Source of the DNA: Candidatus Cloacimonadota bacterium
GTDB lineage: Bacteria; Muiribacteriota; UBA6191; JACPRK01
Reading direction: 5' to 3'
Length of the DNA stretch: 20,700 bases
Assembly: GCA_021772705.1 (NCBI GenBank)
Contig: JAJFLN010000378.1
Location: 1 to 20,700, forward strand
A model generated the notes under the pieces. The model was not told the origin of the DNA. It did not search any database and saw nothing but the letters and a program-made list of their open reading frames with translations. The position numbers and the translations under genes were made by a program. Shown here piece by piece: positions 7,265 through 14,526 of this stretch. Positions within the stretch are counted from its first letter, which is position 1. Each line of letters begins with the position of its first letter.

Positions 7265-8372
7265 GGCCTCTGGACCGGAGCTCCTCCCGGGCCTGGTCTC
7301 CTCGATCTTCCGGGTTCTGCGTCCTGGCCCAGGCAGCGAGATCGTCGACGCCCTGTTCCATGGATATCTCGATCTCGAAGCCGAGCTTCTCCCGGGCCCG
7401 TGTCGTGTCAGCGAAGCAGTGCCGGATGTCGCCGGCCCGAAAGCCATTCACCACATCGGCCGTGCTGTCGCAGCCGAGTCGCCCCGACAGCAGCCCGATG
7501 AGATCCATCAGATTCGTCCCCTGGCCCGAGCCCAGATTGACGACGGAGTAGTCGGCGCCGGAATTCGTCAGGGCCAGGTAGTTGGCCCGGGCTATGTCCC
7601 TGACGTGGATGAAGTCCCGGGACTGCAGACCATCCTCGAAGACGATCGGAGCATTTCCGGCAAGCATCCGGCAGCTGAAGATTGCCGCCACTCCCGTGTA
7701 GGGATTCGACAGGGCCTGTCTGGGCCCGTAGGCATTGAAGTACCTCAGGGCCACCGTCGGAATCCGGTAGGCCGATCCGAAGCTGAGGAACATCTCCTCA
7801 TGATCTCTCTTGGTCACAGCGTAGATCGACGTGGGGAAGAGGGGCTTCTCCTCCGGCGTCGGTGCCGCCTTTGCCGGCTCGCTGCAGGCCGGACATCGCA
7901 TCTCCCAGTCGTGAGCCGCGAGCTGGGTCTCTTCTCGCAGCCGAGGATGAACCGGTCCGCAGGCTTTACAGATGTAGAGTCCTTCGCCATAGATGGACAT
8001 GGAGGAGGCGACGACCAGCTTGGCCAGCTCGATCCGCTCGGCGTGAATGACGTCGAGAAGCACGGCGCCGCCGAGCGAGTTCACCGAGACGTATCGTTCG
8101 ATCTCGTACATCGATTGCCCGACGCCGACAGCGGCGGCCTCGTGATAGACAGCCTCCACTCCTTTCAGTGCCTTCCGGAGGACTTCCCGGTCCCTGATAT
8201 CACCTTGAATGAACTCGGCTTCCCGGTTCAAGTAAGGGGGCCTGGCTTGTTGCTCACCATGAACCTGGGGCTCCAGGCTGTCGAGAATCCTTACATCGTG
8301 GCCCTTCTCGACAAGCAGGTCCACTATGTGGGACCCAATGAATCCAGCGCCGCCGGTGACGAGAATCTTCAT
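7251..8372 (-). CDS. Nucleotide-sugar epimerase with a four-cysteine insert (dTDP-L-rhamnose 4-epimerase-like)
   Basis: A 373-residue extended SDR. It has TGGAGFIG (6-13), the VASSMSIYG active-site segment (121-129), YAVTK (184-188), RYFNAYGPRQALSNPYTGVAAIF and a C-terminal RAGDIRHCFADTTRAREKLGF. Between the active-site Ser region and the YxxxK motif there is a roughly 50-residue insertion with two CxxC pairs, C135/C138 and C160/C163, separated by HPRLREETQLAAHDWEMR. This looks like a zinc knuckle and is typical of a subgroup annotated as dTDP-L-rhamnose 4-epimerases (WbiB-like). AGGAG sits 3 nt before the ATG, with GGAGG slightly further upstream. No dTDP-rhamnose genes are in the window, so the substrate is uncertain. 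The gene stands alone in its orientation, downstream of the degenerate patch. Confidence 0.82.
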   Translation of the reverse strand: MKILVTGGAGFIGSHIVDLLVEKGHDVRILDSLEPQVHGEQQARPPYLNREAEFIQGDIRDREVLRKALKGVEAVYHEAAAVGVGQSMYEIERYVSVNSLGGAVLLDVIHAERIELAKLVVASSMSIYGEGLYICKACGPVHPRLREETQLAAHDWEMRCPACSEPAKAAPTPEEKPLFPTSIYAVTKRDHEEMFLSFGSAYRIPTVALRYFNAYGPRQALSNPYTGVAAIFSCRMLAGNAPIVFEDGLQSRDFIHVRDIARANYLALTNSGADYSVVNLGSGQGTNLMDLIGLLSGRLGCDSTADVVNGFRAGDIRHCFADTTRAREKLGFEIEISMEQGVDDLAAWARTQNPEDRGDQAREELRSRGLIGE

Positions 8373-8653
8373 CTGCTCCTAAGCTCCTCCCAGTAAGAAC
8401 TCTTCGAATTCGATCCCCTTCACCCAGTGGCAAATCCCCGGACCGATTCCGGGACCGTGAATCTACCACTCGCCCTGGAAGACTGCAAACCCAAGGTGCC
8501 GTTGGGGGTGCATGTCCCGTAGGGGGTCCCCTCCTCCGTTCCCCCCAAAATGGATGACCCCATCCATAGTGGTGCGAACGGATGCGGAATAGGCCAGGGG
8601 ACCCCCTACGGGACATGCACCCGTGCCGTTGGAGGGAAAGTCATGTAGAGGCT
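8373..8653. other. Non-coding spacer carrying the 27-bp inverted repeat
   Basis: No credible gene is present. Apart from the ribosome site of the epimerase gene (just above 8372) and a small perfect 6-bp inverted repeat at 8437-8453 (CCCGGA/TCCGGG, 5-nt loop, no T tract), the main content is the large inverted repeat described separately. Confidence 0.6.
8506..8622. repeat. Perfect 27-bp inverted repeat with nested hairpins
   Basis: Left arm 8506-8532 and right arm 8596-8622 are exact reverse complements over 27 bp. The arms contain GCATGTCCCGTAGGGG on the left. The 63-nt interior folds again: TCCGTTC (8535-8541) pairs with GAACGGA (8576-8582), and ATGGATG (8550-8556) pairs with CATCCAT (8561-8567) across a 4-nt loop. 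The inner stems share one axis, offset by 11 nt from the arms, so the structure is a long hairpin with one asymmetric bulge. A short direct repeat (GTGCCGTTGG, 8496 and 8623) lies just outside the arms. It may be a miniature mobile element, a structured RNA or a double-ended terminator. No transposase is nearby. Confidence 0.8.
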
Positions 8654-9100
8654 TCAACCGCCATGACACGAGAGGTTACACAGAGATCGCCTAGGTCCCG
8701 GAGCGCACGTAGGTTCCTTCTCACGGAACGGGACGGGAGTGAACTTGGGATAAGCGCAGATCGTGCCGGCTATGACGGTCTTGGAAACCTGGCGCCTTCG
8801 CGCTTTCTCGATCACCTGAACCCCCATCATGATGTTCTTGTAGAAGAACTCGCCGGGATGGGCAAGGTTGGCGCCGATGCCGCCTACAACGGCAGCCAGG
8901 TGAATAACGATCGAGGGCTGATTCTCCCGAAACAGCCGCTCCACAGCACGGCCATCCACCAGATCGTACTGGGCGCTTCTCGGCAGGACTATCTTGCGGC
9001 AGCCGCGCTGCCGGAGACGCTCCACCACGAAGGACCCGAGAAACCCGGCGCCGCCAGTGACGAGGACGGTATGTCTTGCCAGATCGATTCGAGGGGTCAT
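8654..9100 (-). pseudogene. 3'-truncated GDP-L-fucose synthase-like gene
   Basis: From the ATG at 9100 the protein has the GDP-4-keto-6-deoxymannose epimerase/reductase pattern: HTVLVTGGAGFLGSFVVERL, IHLAAVVGGIGANLAHPGEFFYKNIMMGVQVIE and GTICAYPKFTPVPFREKE. Homology stops abruptly after about 129 residues (near 8714), and the frame then runs through unrelated sequence to a stop at 8654. The intact family is about 310 residues. The catalytic YxxxK motif and the whole substrate domain are missing, so the product cannot be active. The break lies about 90 bp from the 27-bp inverted repeat. Upstream, the same frame is fused to a methyltransferase fragment. Confidence 0.8.
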
Positions 9101-9189
9101 GCCTGCATCCGGGTCCGCCAGTTCGAGGGCCATCACGCGCCTCGGAGGGCTCCGAAGATAGCAATACCCGCCGAGGAATTCAACAGCAG

Positions 9190-9280
9190 GGCCGGTGCTG
9201 GGAATCTCTTCCTTGCCCATGAACTCGCTGTCCAGAGGAGGGAGATTCCGGCTGAAGCGGAGGAACGGCCGTCACGCTCC
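9190..9280 (-). pseudogene. Fragment of a methyltransferase gene related to 14524-15216
   Basis: The minus strand encodes FLRFSRNLPPLDSEFMGKEEIP, which matches FFLLSQNFPPLDSEFVGKEEIP near the C terminus of the intact methyltransferase at 14524-15216. The similarity is also visible in the DNA (GGAATCTCTTCCTTGCCCA at both places). A TGA interrupts the frame next to the matching stretch, and about 6 nt are missing relative to the intact gene. Similarity fades on both sides. This is a relic of a second, paralogous copy that decayed or was cut up by recombination. Confidence 0.78.
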
Positions 9281-9357
9281 CTATTCCTACCGGACCCGGA
9301 TCTCCATCCGGACCCGAGGCTGTGAAATCCGAAGATGGCGTCCTCGCAGAGAGGATA

Positions 9358-9537
9358 AGGGGCCGCGCAGGAATAAATGCGCAGAAGTCGCGCCCAGATT
9401 TGGGTCAGGTTCGGCTGGTTCGAGCGAGCGGAACCGGAGGCGTAGTGGACTACGTCGAGGATTCCGCGATTGAGAAGCGGCCGAAGATGGCCTGAAAATG
9501 GGATGCGGAACCGCGTAGTTATTCTTGCGCGGGTCCT
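9358..9537. mobile_element. MITE-like palindromic element, about 170-180 bp
   Basis: The ends 9363-9382 and 9513-9532 are inverted repeats matching at 17 of 20 positions (left CCGCGCAGGAATAAATGCGC). The match extends a few bases outwards as AGG/CCT. The element is symmetric about one axis near 9447/9448, where CGTAGT-GG-ACTACG forms a perfect centre, and the terminal and central repeats share exactly the same axis. Intermediate stretches also pair partially, for example TCGGC(T/C)G either side. It encodes no protein. An imperfect full-length palindrome with terminal inverted repeats is typical of a non-autonomous transposon remnant. Target-site duplications are not obvious. Confidence 0.75.
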
Positions 9538-9618
9538 AACTGCGGGATCTGCTCCGGGCGGAGGTCACGGGAACGTCGGAGAAGCTGGGGAATGAGCTGC
9601 ATCCTGCGCCATTTCAAC

Positions 9619-9649
9619 TTGACAGTGGAGAGCGAGTTCGCCACAGAAT
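9619..9649 (+). promoter_or_regulatory. Candidate promoter of the 9758-14510 operon
   Basis: A perfect TTGACA (9619-9624) is followed after 19 nt by CAGAAT (9644-9649, 4/6 match to a -10 box). The spacer is longer than ideal. A transcript from here would have a leader of about 100 nt before the TTG start at 9758. Confidence 0.35.
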
Positions 9650-9757
9650 TCGACAGGCCATGCAGCGGACGGTGCAGCGACGTCTCCGACCCGGGCATTG
9701 CGGCCTCGTCGACATGGGAGCCTGGGGACGAAGCCCATACCAGGAGGAGAACCGAGC

Positions 9758-10699
9758 TTGCGATGTGCCGTGACAGGCGCGAACGGATTCATCGGGACCG
9801 TGCTTACCGGTGCACTAAGAGATCGAGGTTGGACGGTACGCGCCCTGAGCCGTCGTCCGCCGAGTGCGCCGAGCGATCACGACCTGATCTGGTATCGGGG
9901 CGACCTGAGGACCATGAGCGGCGACGCGTTGCGAACATTTCTCCAGGACGTCGACATCTTGTTCCACTGCGCCGGAGTGATCGACGACGAAACCGTGATG
10001 GAGGAGCTCCACGTGGGAGCCACGGCGCGTCTCCTCGAAGTAGCCAGCGGCCGGATCCGCCGCTGGGTGCAGCTCAGCAGCTGTGGTGTCTACGGTCCGG
10101 TCCGGAAAGGGGTGGTCACGGAGGAGTCTCCCTTGCGGCCGGAGGGGGTCTACGAAGAGACCAAGCTCCGTTCTGAGCAGATCGTGACGGAGGCTGCTGC
10201 GACCGGTCCTCTTTCGGCCGTCGTGCTGCGCCCGGCGAATGTCTACGGTGACGGAATGCCCAATTCGTCACTTCGTAGCTGGGTCCGGTCCGTGGAGCGC
10301 GGCCTCTTCTCCTACGTTGGCCCCCCCGGGGCAATGACCAGCTACGTTCACGTGGACGACGTGGCGGAGGCGCTCTGTCTTCTGGCAGAAGCGGACGAGG
10401 CTGGAGGACGGGCCTACAACCTCTCTTGTAGCTGTCCCATTGAAGAATTCGTGGAGGCCATGTGCGCCGGGCTGGGCCGTGGCGCTCTGCGGTTTCGCAT
10501 GCCCGAGTTCGCGGCTCGCATGCTGGCGTCGGCGGGCCGTATGATTCCGGGATTTCCCTTGACCCACTCCCGTGTCGATGCATTGACCGTCCGGGCATGT
10601 TACTCTTCGGCGCGGATTCGGGATGAGCTGGGATTCGAGCCGCGGATCGATCCGCGGAAGGGACTGGATCACCTGATCCGGAGCATGAAGAATGAGTGA
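9758..10699 (+). CDS. NAD-dependent sugar epimerase/reductase (extended SDR)
   Basis: A 313-residue extended SDR with TGANGFIG (6-13), an active-site QLSSCGVYGP segment, YEETK (132-136) as the YxxxK pair and RPANVYGDG. I chose the TTG at 9758 because AGGAGGAG lies about 10 nt upstream and the Rossmann loop then begins at residue 6. The frame continues to an earlier TTG at 9698. The gene overlaps the glycosyltransferase/phosphotransferase gene by 8 bp. SDRs in this position, next to a WecA- or PglC-type priming enzyme, are often 4-keto reductases that make N-acetylquinovosamine- or fucosamine-type sugars. That role is inferred from position only, and the substrate is not visible in the sequence. 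Confidence 0.78.
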   Translation: MRCAVTGANGFIGTVLTGALRDRGWTVRALSRRPPSAPSDHDLIWYRGDLRTMSGDALRTFLQDVDILFHCAGVIDDETVMEELHVGATARLLEVASGRIRRWVQLSSCGVYGPVRKGVVTEESPLRPEGVYEETKLRSEQIVTEAAATGPLSAVVLRPANVYGDGMPNSSLRSWVRSVERGLFSYVGPPGAMTSYVHVDDVAEALCLLAEADEAGGRAYNLSCSCPIEEFVEAMCAGLGRGALRFRMPEFAARMLASAGRMIPGFPLTHSRVDALTVRACYSSARIRDELGFEPRIDPRKGLDHLIRSMKNE

Positions 10700-12518
10700 T
10701 GGTCATTCCAAGAAGATCTGTTTCGTGATGACCGCCACGTCGGCGCTACGGGCGTTCATGGCCGATCACATCCGGGTGCTCGCCCAGCGATACCACGTCA
10801 CCGTCTACTGCAACTTCGCCACCGATACGTGCGGAGAGCTCTTCGAGTTGCCGGTCCGGCTGGTGCACATTCCCTTCGAGCGGAGAATCAGCCCCTGGAA
10901 AGACCTGTGCTGTCTCCTCACCCTCGTCGCCATGCTGCACAAGGAGCGGTTCGATAGCGTTCACTCCCTGATGCCAAAGACGGGACTTCTGACGATGCTT
11001 GCCGCGTGGATCTCGGCGGTTCCCGTGCGGGTCCACATGTTCACGGGCCAGGTCTGGGTGACCCGCCGTGGGCTCTCGAGAGCGTTGCTGAAGTCGATGG
11101 ATTGCTTGATTGCACGGCTCGCGACCGATGTCTATGCCGACAGCCCCTCACAGCGTCAGTTTCTGGTTGCGGAGGGGGTCATCCGATCCGGTCAGGTACT
11201 CGGTGATGGATCCGTGAATGGCGTCGACGTGGAGCGATTCGTACCGAATCCTGACGCCCGCCGACTCGTTCGACGACAGCTCGGGATCGAGGAGGAGACC
11301 CTCGTTTTCGGGTTCCTGGGACGGTTGAACCGCGACAAAGGTGTATTCGATCTGATCGAGGCTTTCGCCTCCTCGGGATTGACAGACCGGGCCTGCCTTC
11401 TGCTCGTGGGCCCCGACGAAGCCGGGATCGAGGATTCGTCACGCGCGCGGTACCCCGAGCTTCGAGAGCAAGTCCGCTTCGTCGGATTCACTCCGCTACC
11501 AGAAGAGTACCTCGCAGCCTTTGACCTGTTCTGCATCCCAAGCTACCGGGAGGGATTCGGGTCTTCGGTCATCGAGGCGGCGGCCTGCGCCGTCCCCGCT
11601 ATGGCGTCCCGCATCTACGGGCTCACCGATGCCGTGGAGGAAGGTGTGACCGGGCTGATGCACGCTCCTCGGGACATTGCGGGCATCCGTGATGGCCTGG
11701 TCCGATTCGGCGATGAGCCCGAGATGCTCGATCGGTTCGGGCGGGCTGCCCGTCAGCGCGCCTTGGAACGATTTTCTCGAGAACGGCTAGTCCAGGAAAT
11801 GAACGCAGAGTACACTCGTCTGCTCGGTGACGGGGAGCCTCGCTCATGCCGGGAAAACGGAGAGGTCCGAGGGGCTGGCGATCTGGTTCGCAGGCTTGTC
11901 GAGGTGATCGGCTGCAGCGCCGGGCTGATTCTGCTCATGCCATTGCTGGCTCTCGTTGGGATCGTCGTCAGGTTCAATCTGGGTTCCCCAATCCTCTTCA
12001 AGCAATATCGTCCTGGATACAGGAAACGGCTCTTCGCCATGTACAAGTTTCGGACCATGGGCGACGACCAGGACGAGTCGGGGAAGCTCCTGCCCGATGA
12101 GGATCGTCTCACCCGGGTGGGACAGATTCTGCGAAAGACCAGCCTGGACGAATTTCCCGAACTCTGGAACGTGCTGCGCGGAGACATGAGTCTCGTCGGG
12201 CCACGGCCGCTGCTAGCTGAGTACCTGCCGCTCTACACGGCACGCCAGGCCCGTCGCTTTCAGGTCAAGCCGGGGATTACTGGCTGGGCCCAGGTGCATG
12301 GTCGAAACTCCGTCGACTGGGAGGAACGGCTGGAGATGGACGTCTGGTATGTGGAAAACCGCTCCCTTTGGCTGGACCTGAAGATCCTGTTCCTGACATT
12401 CTATAGGGTGGTCACGATGGAAGGGACGAGCCAGAAGGGACACGTGACGATGGAGAAATTCAAAGGGATCGCCGACGACACCAGGAAGACCGGAGGCGAT
12501 TTACCCGGTCAAGAGTGA
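10692..12518 (+). CDS. Fusion: GT4 glycosyltransferase + PglC-type phosphoglycosyl transferase
   Basis: Two enzymes in one 608-residue chain. Residues about 8-375 form a GT-B glycosyltransferase of family GT4: VFGFLGRLNRDKGVFDLIEAF (about 205-225) and the nucleotide-sugar motif SYREGFGSSVIEAAAC (284-299; Glu287 and Glu295). Residues about 395-590 form a monotopic phosphoglycosyl transferase: a hydrophobic re-entrant segment (about 401-427), SPILFKQYRPG, YKFRTM (451-456), the catalytic Asp-Glu in TSLDEFPELWNVLRGDMSLVGPRPLL (Asp486/Glu487) and KPGITGWAQVHGRN. The C-terminal half should attach a sugar-1-phosphate to undecaprenyl phosphate at the inner face of the membrane, and the N-terminal half should add a second sugar. 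The ATG overlaps the previous gene, and the aminotransferase gene starts 2 bp after its stop. A separate downstream start for the second half is possible but no good ribosome site was seen. Confidence 0.88.
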   Translation: MSDGHSKKICFVMTATSALRAFMADHIRVLAQRYHVTVYCNFATDTCGELFELPVRLVHIPFERRISPWKDLCCLLTLVAMLHKERFDSVHSLMPKTGLLTMLAAWISAVPVRVHMFTGQVWVTRRGLSRALLKSMDCLIARLATDVYADSPSQRQFLVAEGVIRSGQVLGDGSVNGVDVERFVPNPDARRLVRRQLGIEEETLVFGFLGRLNRDKGVFDLIEAFASSGLTDRACLLLVGPDEAGIEDSSRARYPELREQVRFVGFTPLPEEYLAAFDLFCIPSYREGFGSSVIEAAACAVPAMASRIYGLTDAVEEGVTGLMHAPRDIAGIRDGLVRFGDEPEMLDRFGRAARQRALERFSRERLVQEMNAEYTRLLGDGEPRSCRENGEVRGAGDLVRRLVEVIGCSAGLILLMPLLALVGIVVRFNLGSPILFKQYRPGYRKRLFAMYKFRTMGDDQDESGKLLPDEDRLTRVGQILRKTSLDEFPELWNVLRGDMSLVGPRPLLAEYLPLYTARQARRFQVKPGITGWAQVHGRNSVDWEERLEMDVWYVENRSLWLDLKILFLTFYRVVTMEGTSQKGHVTMEKFKGIADDTRKTGGDLPGQE

Positions 12519-12519
12519 C

Positions 12520-13833
12520 TTGGAACAGACCCTCGCCGCTTCTCCTTGTCCCGAGGACTTCGACGGAGGGATCGTTTCGGATGGAATGTCGAAATTGAGC
12601 AAATCACACGAGGAGAGCATCGCTACAGAACCCCTGGCCATCTCCGGCGGCCGGCCCGTGAGGTCCGACCCGTGGCCGCCTTGGCCAGCCTACGAAGAGG
12701 TGGAAATCAAGGCCGCCACCGGAGCACTTCGATCCGGGCAGGTGAACTACTGGACCGGACAAGAGGGACTGACCCTCGAGAAGGAGTTCGCCGCTCATTG
12801 CGGCGTCCGGCATGCCGTGGCGCTGATGAACGGAACTGTCGCCCTCGACTTGGCGATGATGGCACTGGGAATCGGCGAAGGGGCCGAGGTGATAGTCACA
12901 CCTCGATCATTTATCGCCTCCGTCAGCTCTGTAGTGACCGTCGGCGCCCGGCCCGTCTTCGCCGACGTGGATCCAGACTCCGGGAACATCACCGCCGAAT
13001 CGGTCCGTAAGGTCCTGTCCCCCAGGACCCGGGCCGTTCTCGCGGTCCACCTCGGGGGGTGGCCCTGCGAGATGGACCAGCTGATCGAACTCGGCAAGGA
13101 GCACGATTTGGCCGTTATCGAGGACTGCGCCCAGGCTCACGGCGCGACCTATAAGGGGCGCCCCGTTGGCGGGATGGGCCGCATTGGCGCCTTCTCCTTC
13201 TGCCAGGACAAGATCATCACTACCGGCGGGGAAGGGGGCATTCTCGTCACCGACGACGAGGAGGTATGGCGCCGGGCCTGGTCTTTCAAGGACCACGGAA
13301 AGAGCTTCGATGCGGCCTTCGACAGAGACCACCCGCCGGGGTTCCGGTGGCTCCACGAGAGCTTCGGAACGAACTGGCGAATGACTGAGTTCCAGGCCGC
13401 CATCGGGCGGATTCAGCTGAAGCGGTTGCCCGAGACGACCGCTGCCCGCCGGAGGAACACGGCGATCCTGATCGAGGGACTGCAAGACCTGAAGGCGCTC
13501 CGTATCCCCTATCCCGGGGAAGAGCTGGGTCATGCCTGCTACAAGATTCACGGTTTCCTGCAGCCCGAGCTCCTCGCCGAGGGATGGGACCGGCAACGGG
13601 TCATGGAGGCGATCCACGCCGAAGGAGTGCCGTGCCAGAGCGGTATCTGCGGCGAGATCTATCGCGAGAAGGCCTTCGACGGCACCGGGTTCCGGCCGGC
13701 GGAGCCCCTGCCGGTCGCTCTCGAGCTGGGGGAGACCAGCCTGATCTTCCTGGTGCACCCCACCGTCACTGAAGCGGACATGAGAGACACCGTCGCCGCA
13801 GTCCGGAAGGTCCTCGGGGTCGCCTCCCGGTGA
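12520..13833 (+). CDS. DegT/DnrJ/EryC1-family sugar aminotransferase (PglE-like)
   Basis: A PLP-dependent aminotransferase for nucleotide ketosugars. It shows NGTVALDLAMMALGIGEGAEVIVTP, HLGGWPCEMDQLIELGKEHDLAVIEDCAQAHGATYKG and FSFCQDKIITTGGEGG with the PLP lysine Lys231. Unlike the RfbH-type enzyme in this window, it retains the lysine. It has 437 residues from the TTG at 12520. An ATG at 12586, 22 codons later, is an alternative start, because the first 40 residues look unconserved and family members are nearer 380-410. The gene follows the fusion gene by 1 bp and overlaps the acetyltransferase by 4 bp (GTGA). With that acetyltransferase it would make an acetamido sugar such as UDP-bacillosamine. 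The 4,6-dehydratase needed first is not in the window. Confidence 0.88.
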   Translation: MEQTLAASPCPEDFDGGIVSDGMSKLSKSHEESIATEPLAISGGRPVRSDPWPPWPAYEEVEIKAATGALRSGQVNYWTGQEGLTLEKEFAAHCGVRHAVALMNGTVALDLAMMALGIGEGAEVIVTPRSFIASVSSVVTVGARPVFADVDPDSGNITAESVRKVLSPRTRAVLAVHLGGWPCEMDQLIELGKEHDLAVIEDCAQAHGATYKGRPVGGMGRIGAFSFCQDKIITTGGEGGILVTDDEEVWRRAWSFKDHGKSFDAAFDRDHPPGFRWLHESFGTNWRMTEFQAAIGRIQLKRLPETTAARRRNTAILIEGLQDLKALRIPYPGEELGHACYKIHGFLQPELLAEGWDRQRVMEAIHAEGVPCQSGICGEIYREKAFDGTGFRPAEPLPVALELGETSLIFLVHPTVTEADMRDTVAAVRKVLGVASR

Positions 13834-14510
13834 GCGGGCCCATCGTCAGCGGGACCGAGAATGACGACTGGGGCGGGCTCTTGATCGTCGGCGCCGGAGG
13901 ACACGGCCGAGTGGTGGCAGACGCGGCGGAAGCATCCCGGCGCTGGTCTCGCATCGCGTTCCTGGATGCGCGCTATCCGGATCTGGTCGAGAGCGGGATC
14001 TGGCCCGTCGTCGCCTCGGATCGGGAGCTGGAAACTCTGGTGAAGGACGGGTGGAGCTGTATCGTCGGTCTGGGACAGTCCCCCCTTCGTCTCGAGGTAC
14101 TCGATCGTGTGGAGTCGGCCGGTCTAACCCTGGCGACAGTGGTGCATCCTGCTGCTGCCGTCAGTCGCCACGCCTTCATTGGCTCCGGAACAGTGGTCTG
14201 CGCGCAGGCGGCGGTGAACATCGGCGCCCGGACGGGACGGGGATGCATCGTCAACACCGGGGCTACGGTGGATCACGACTGCGAGCTGTCCGACGGCGTT
14301 CACGTCGCTCCCGGGGCCCACCTCGCAGGAGGAGTCCGGATCGGCCGCTGCTCCTTCATCGGAATGAGCGCCGCCGTCAAGGAGCTGGTCGTCATTGGGA
14401 ACGACGCCACCGTTGGTAGCGGGGCCGCCGTTGTCCAGGATGTACCTGACGGCGCGATGGCGCTCGGGGTCCCGGCCCAGATCCGGGCCAGGGGAGCACG
14501 CAAAACGTAG
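13830..14510 (+). CDS. PglD-type sugar O/N-acetyltransferase, left-handed beta-helix
   Basis: A 226-residue acetyl-CoA-dependent acetyltransferase. An N-terminal Rossmann-like domain (LLIVGAGGHGRVVADAA, 17-33) binds the UDP-sugar. From about residue 105 there are hexapeptide repeats (HPAAAVSRHAFIGSGTVVCAQAAVNIGA) with the catalytic-type His in VDHDCELSDGVHVAPGA (His149), ending in AVVQDVPDGAMALGVPA. This is the architecture of PglD and the NeuD family. Following a DegT aminotransferase and a PglC-like enzyme, N-acetylation of a 4-amino sugar is the likely job. The start is GTG at 13830, overlapping the previous stop by 4 bp. It is the last gene of the operon, and its TAG stop is part of the hairpin at 14508-14526. 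Confidence 0.88.
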   Translation: MSGPIVSGTENDDWGGLLIVGAGGHGRVVADAAEASRRWSRIAFLDARYPDLVESGIWPVVASDRELETLVKDGWSCIVGLGQSPLRLEVLDRVESAGLTLATVVHPAAAVSRHAFIGSGTVVCAQAAVNIGARTGRGCIVNTGATVDHDCELSDGVHVAPGAHLAGGVRIGRCSFIGMSAAVKELVVIGNDATVGSGAAVVQDVPDGAMALGVPAQIRARGARKT

Positions 14511-14526
14511 CGCGCCCACGGCGCTA
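14508..14526. terminator. Small hairpin between convergent genes
   Basis: TAGCGC (14508-14513) and GCGCTA (14521-14526) form a perfect 6-bp stem with a 7-nt loop. Each arm carries the stop codon of one of the two convergent genes. AAAA lies just to the left and TCTT to the right, but there is no real T tract, so terminator function is a guess. Confidence 0.35.

Larger units (their letters stand above)
9281..9757. other. Non-coding stretch upstream of the 9758 operon
   Basis: It contains the palindromic element (9358-9537) and a possible promoter (9619-9649) but no credible gene. The short open frames crossing it have no recognisable protein features. Confidence 0.6.

Noticed and set aside
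8373..9757. A CRISPR array or phage-type attachment region
   Set aside because: The repeats are inverted, not regularly spaced direct repeats, and there are no cas, integrase or tRNA genes nearby.
9592..10176. A plus-strand frame of 194 codons overlapping the 9758 SDR start
   Set aside because: It is in a different frame from the recognisable SDR, is Arg-rich and has no domain; it looks like a high-GC artefact.
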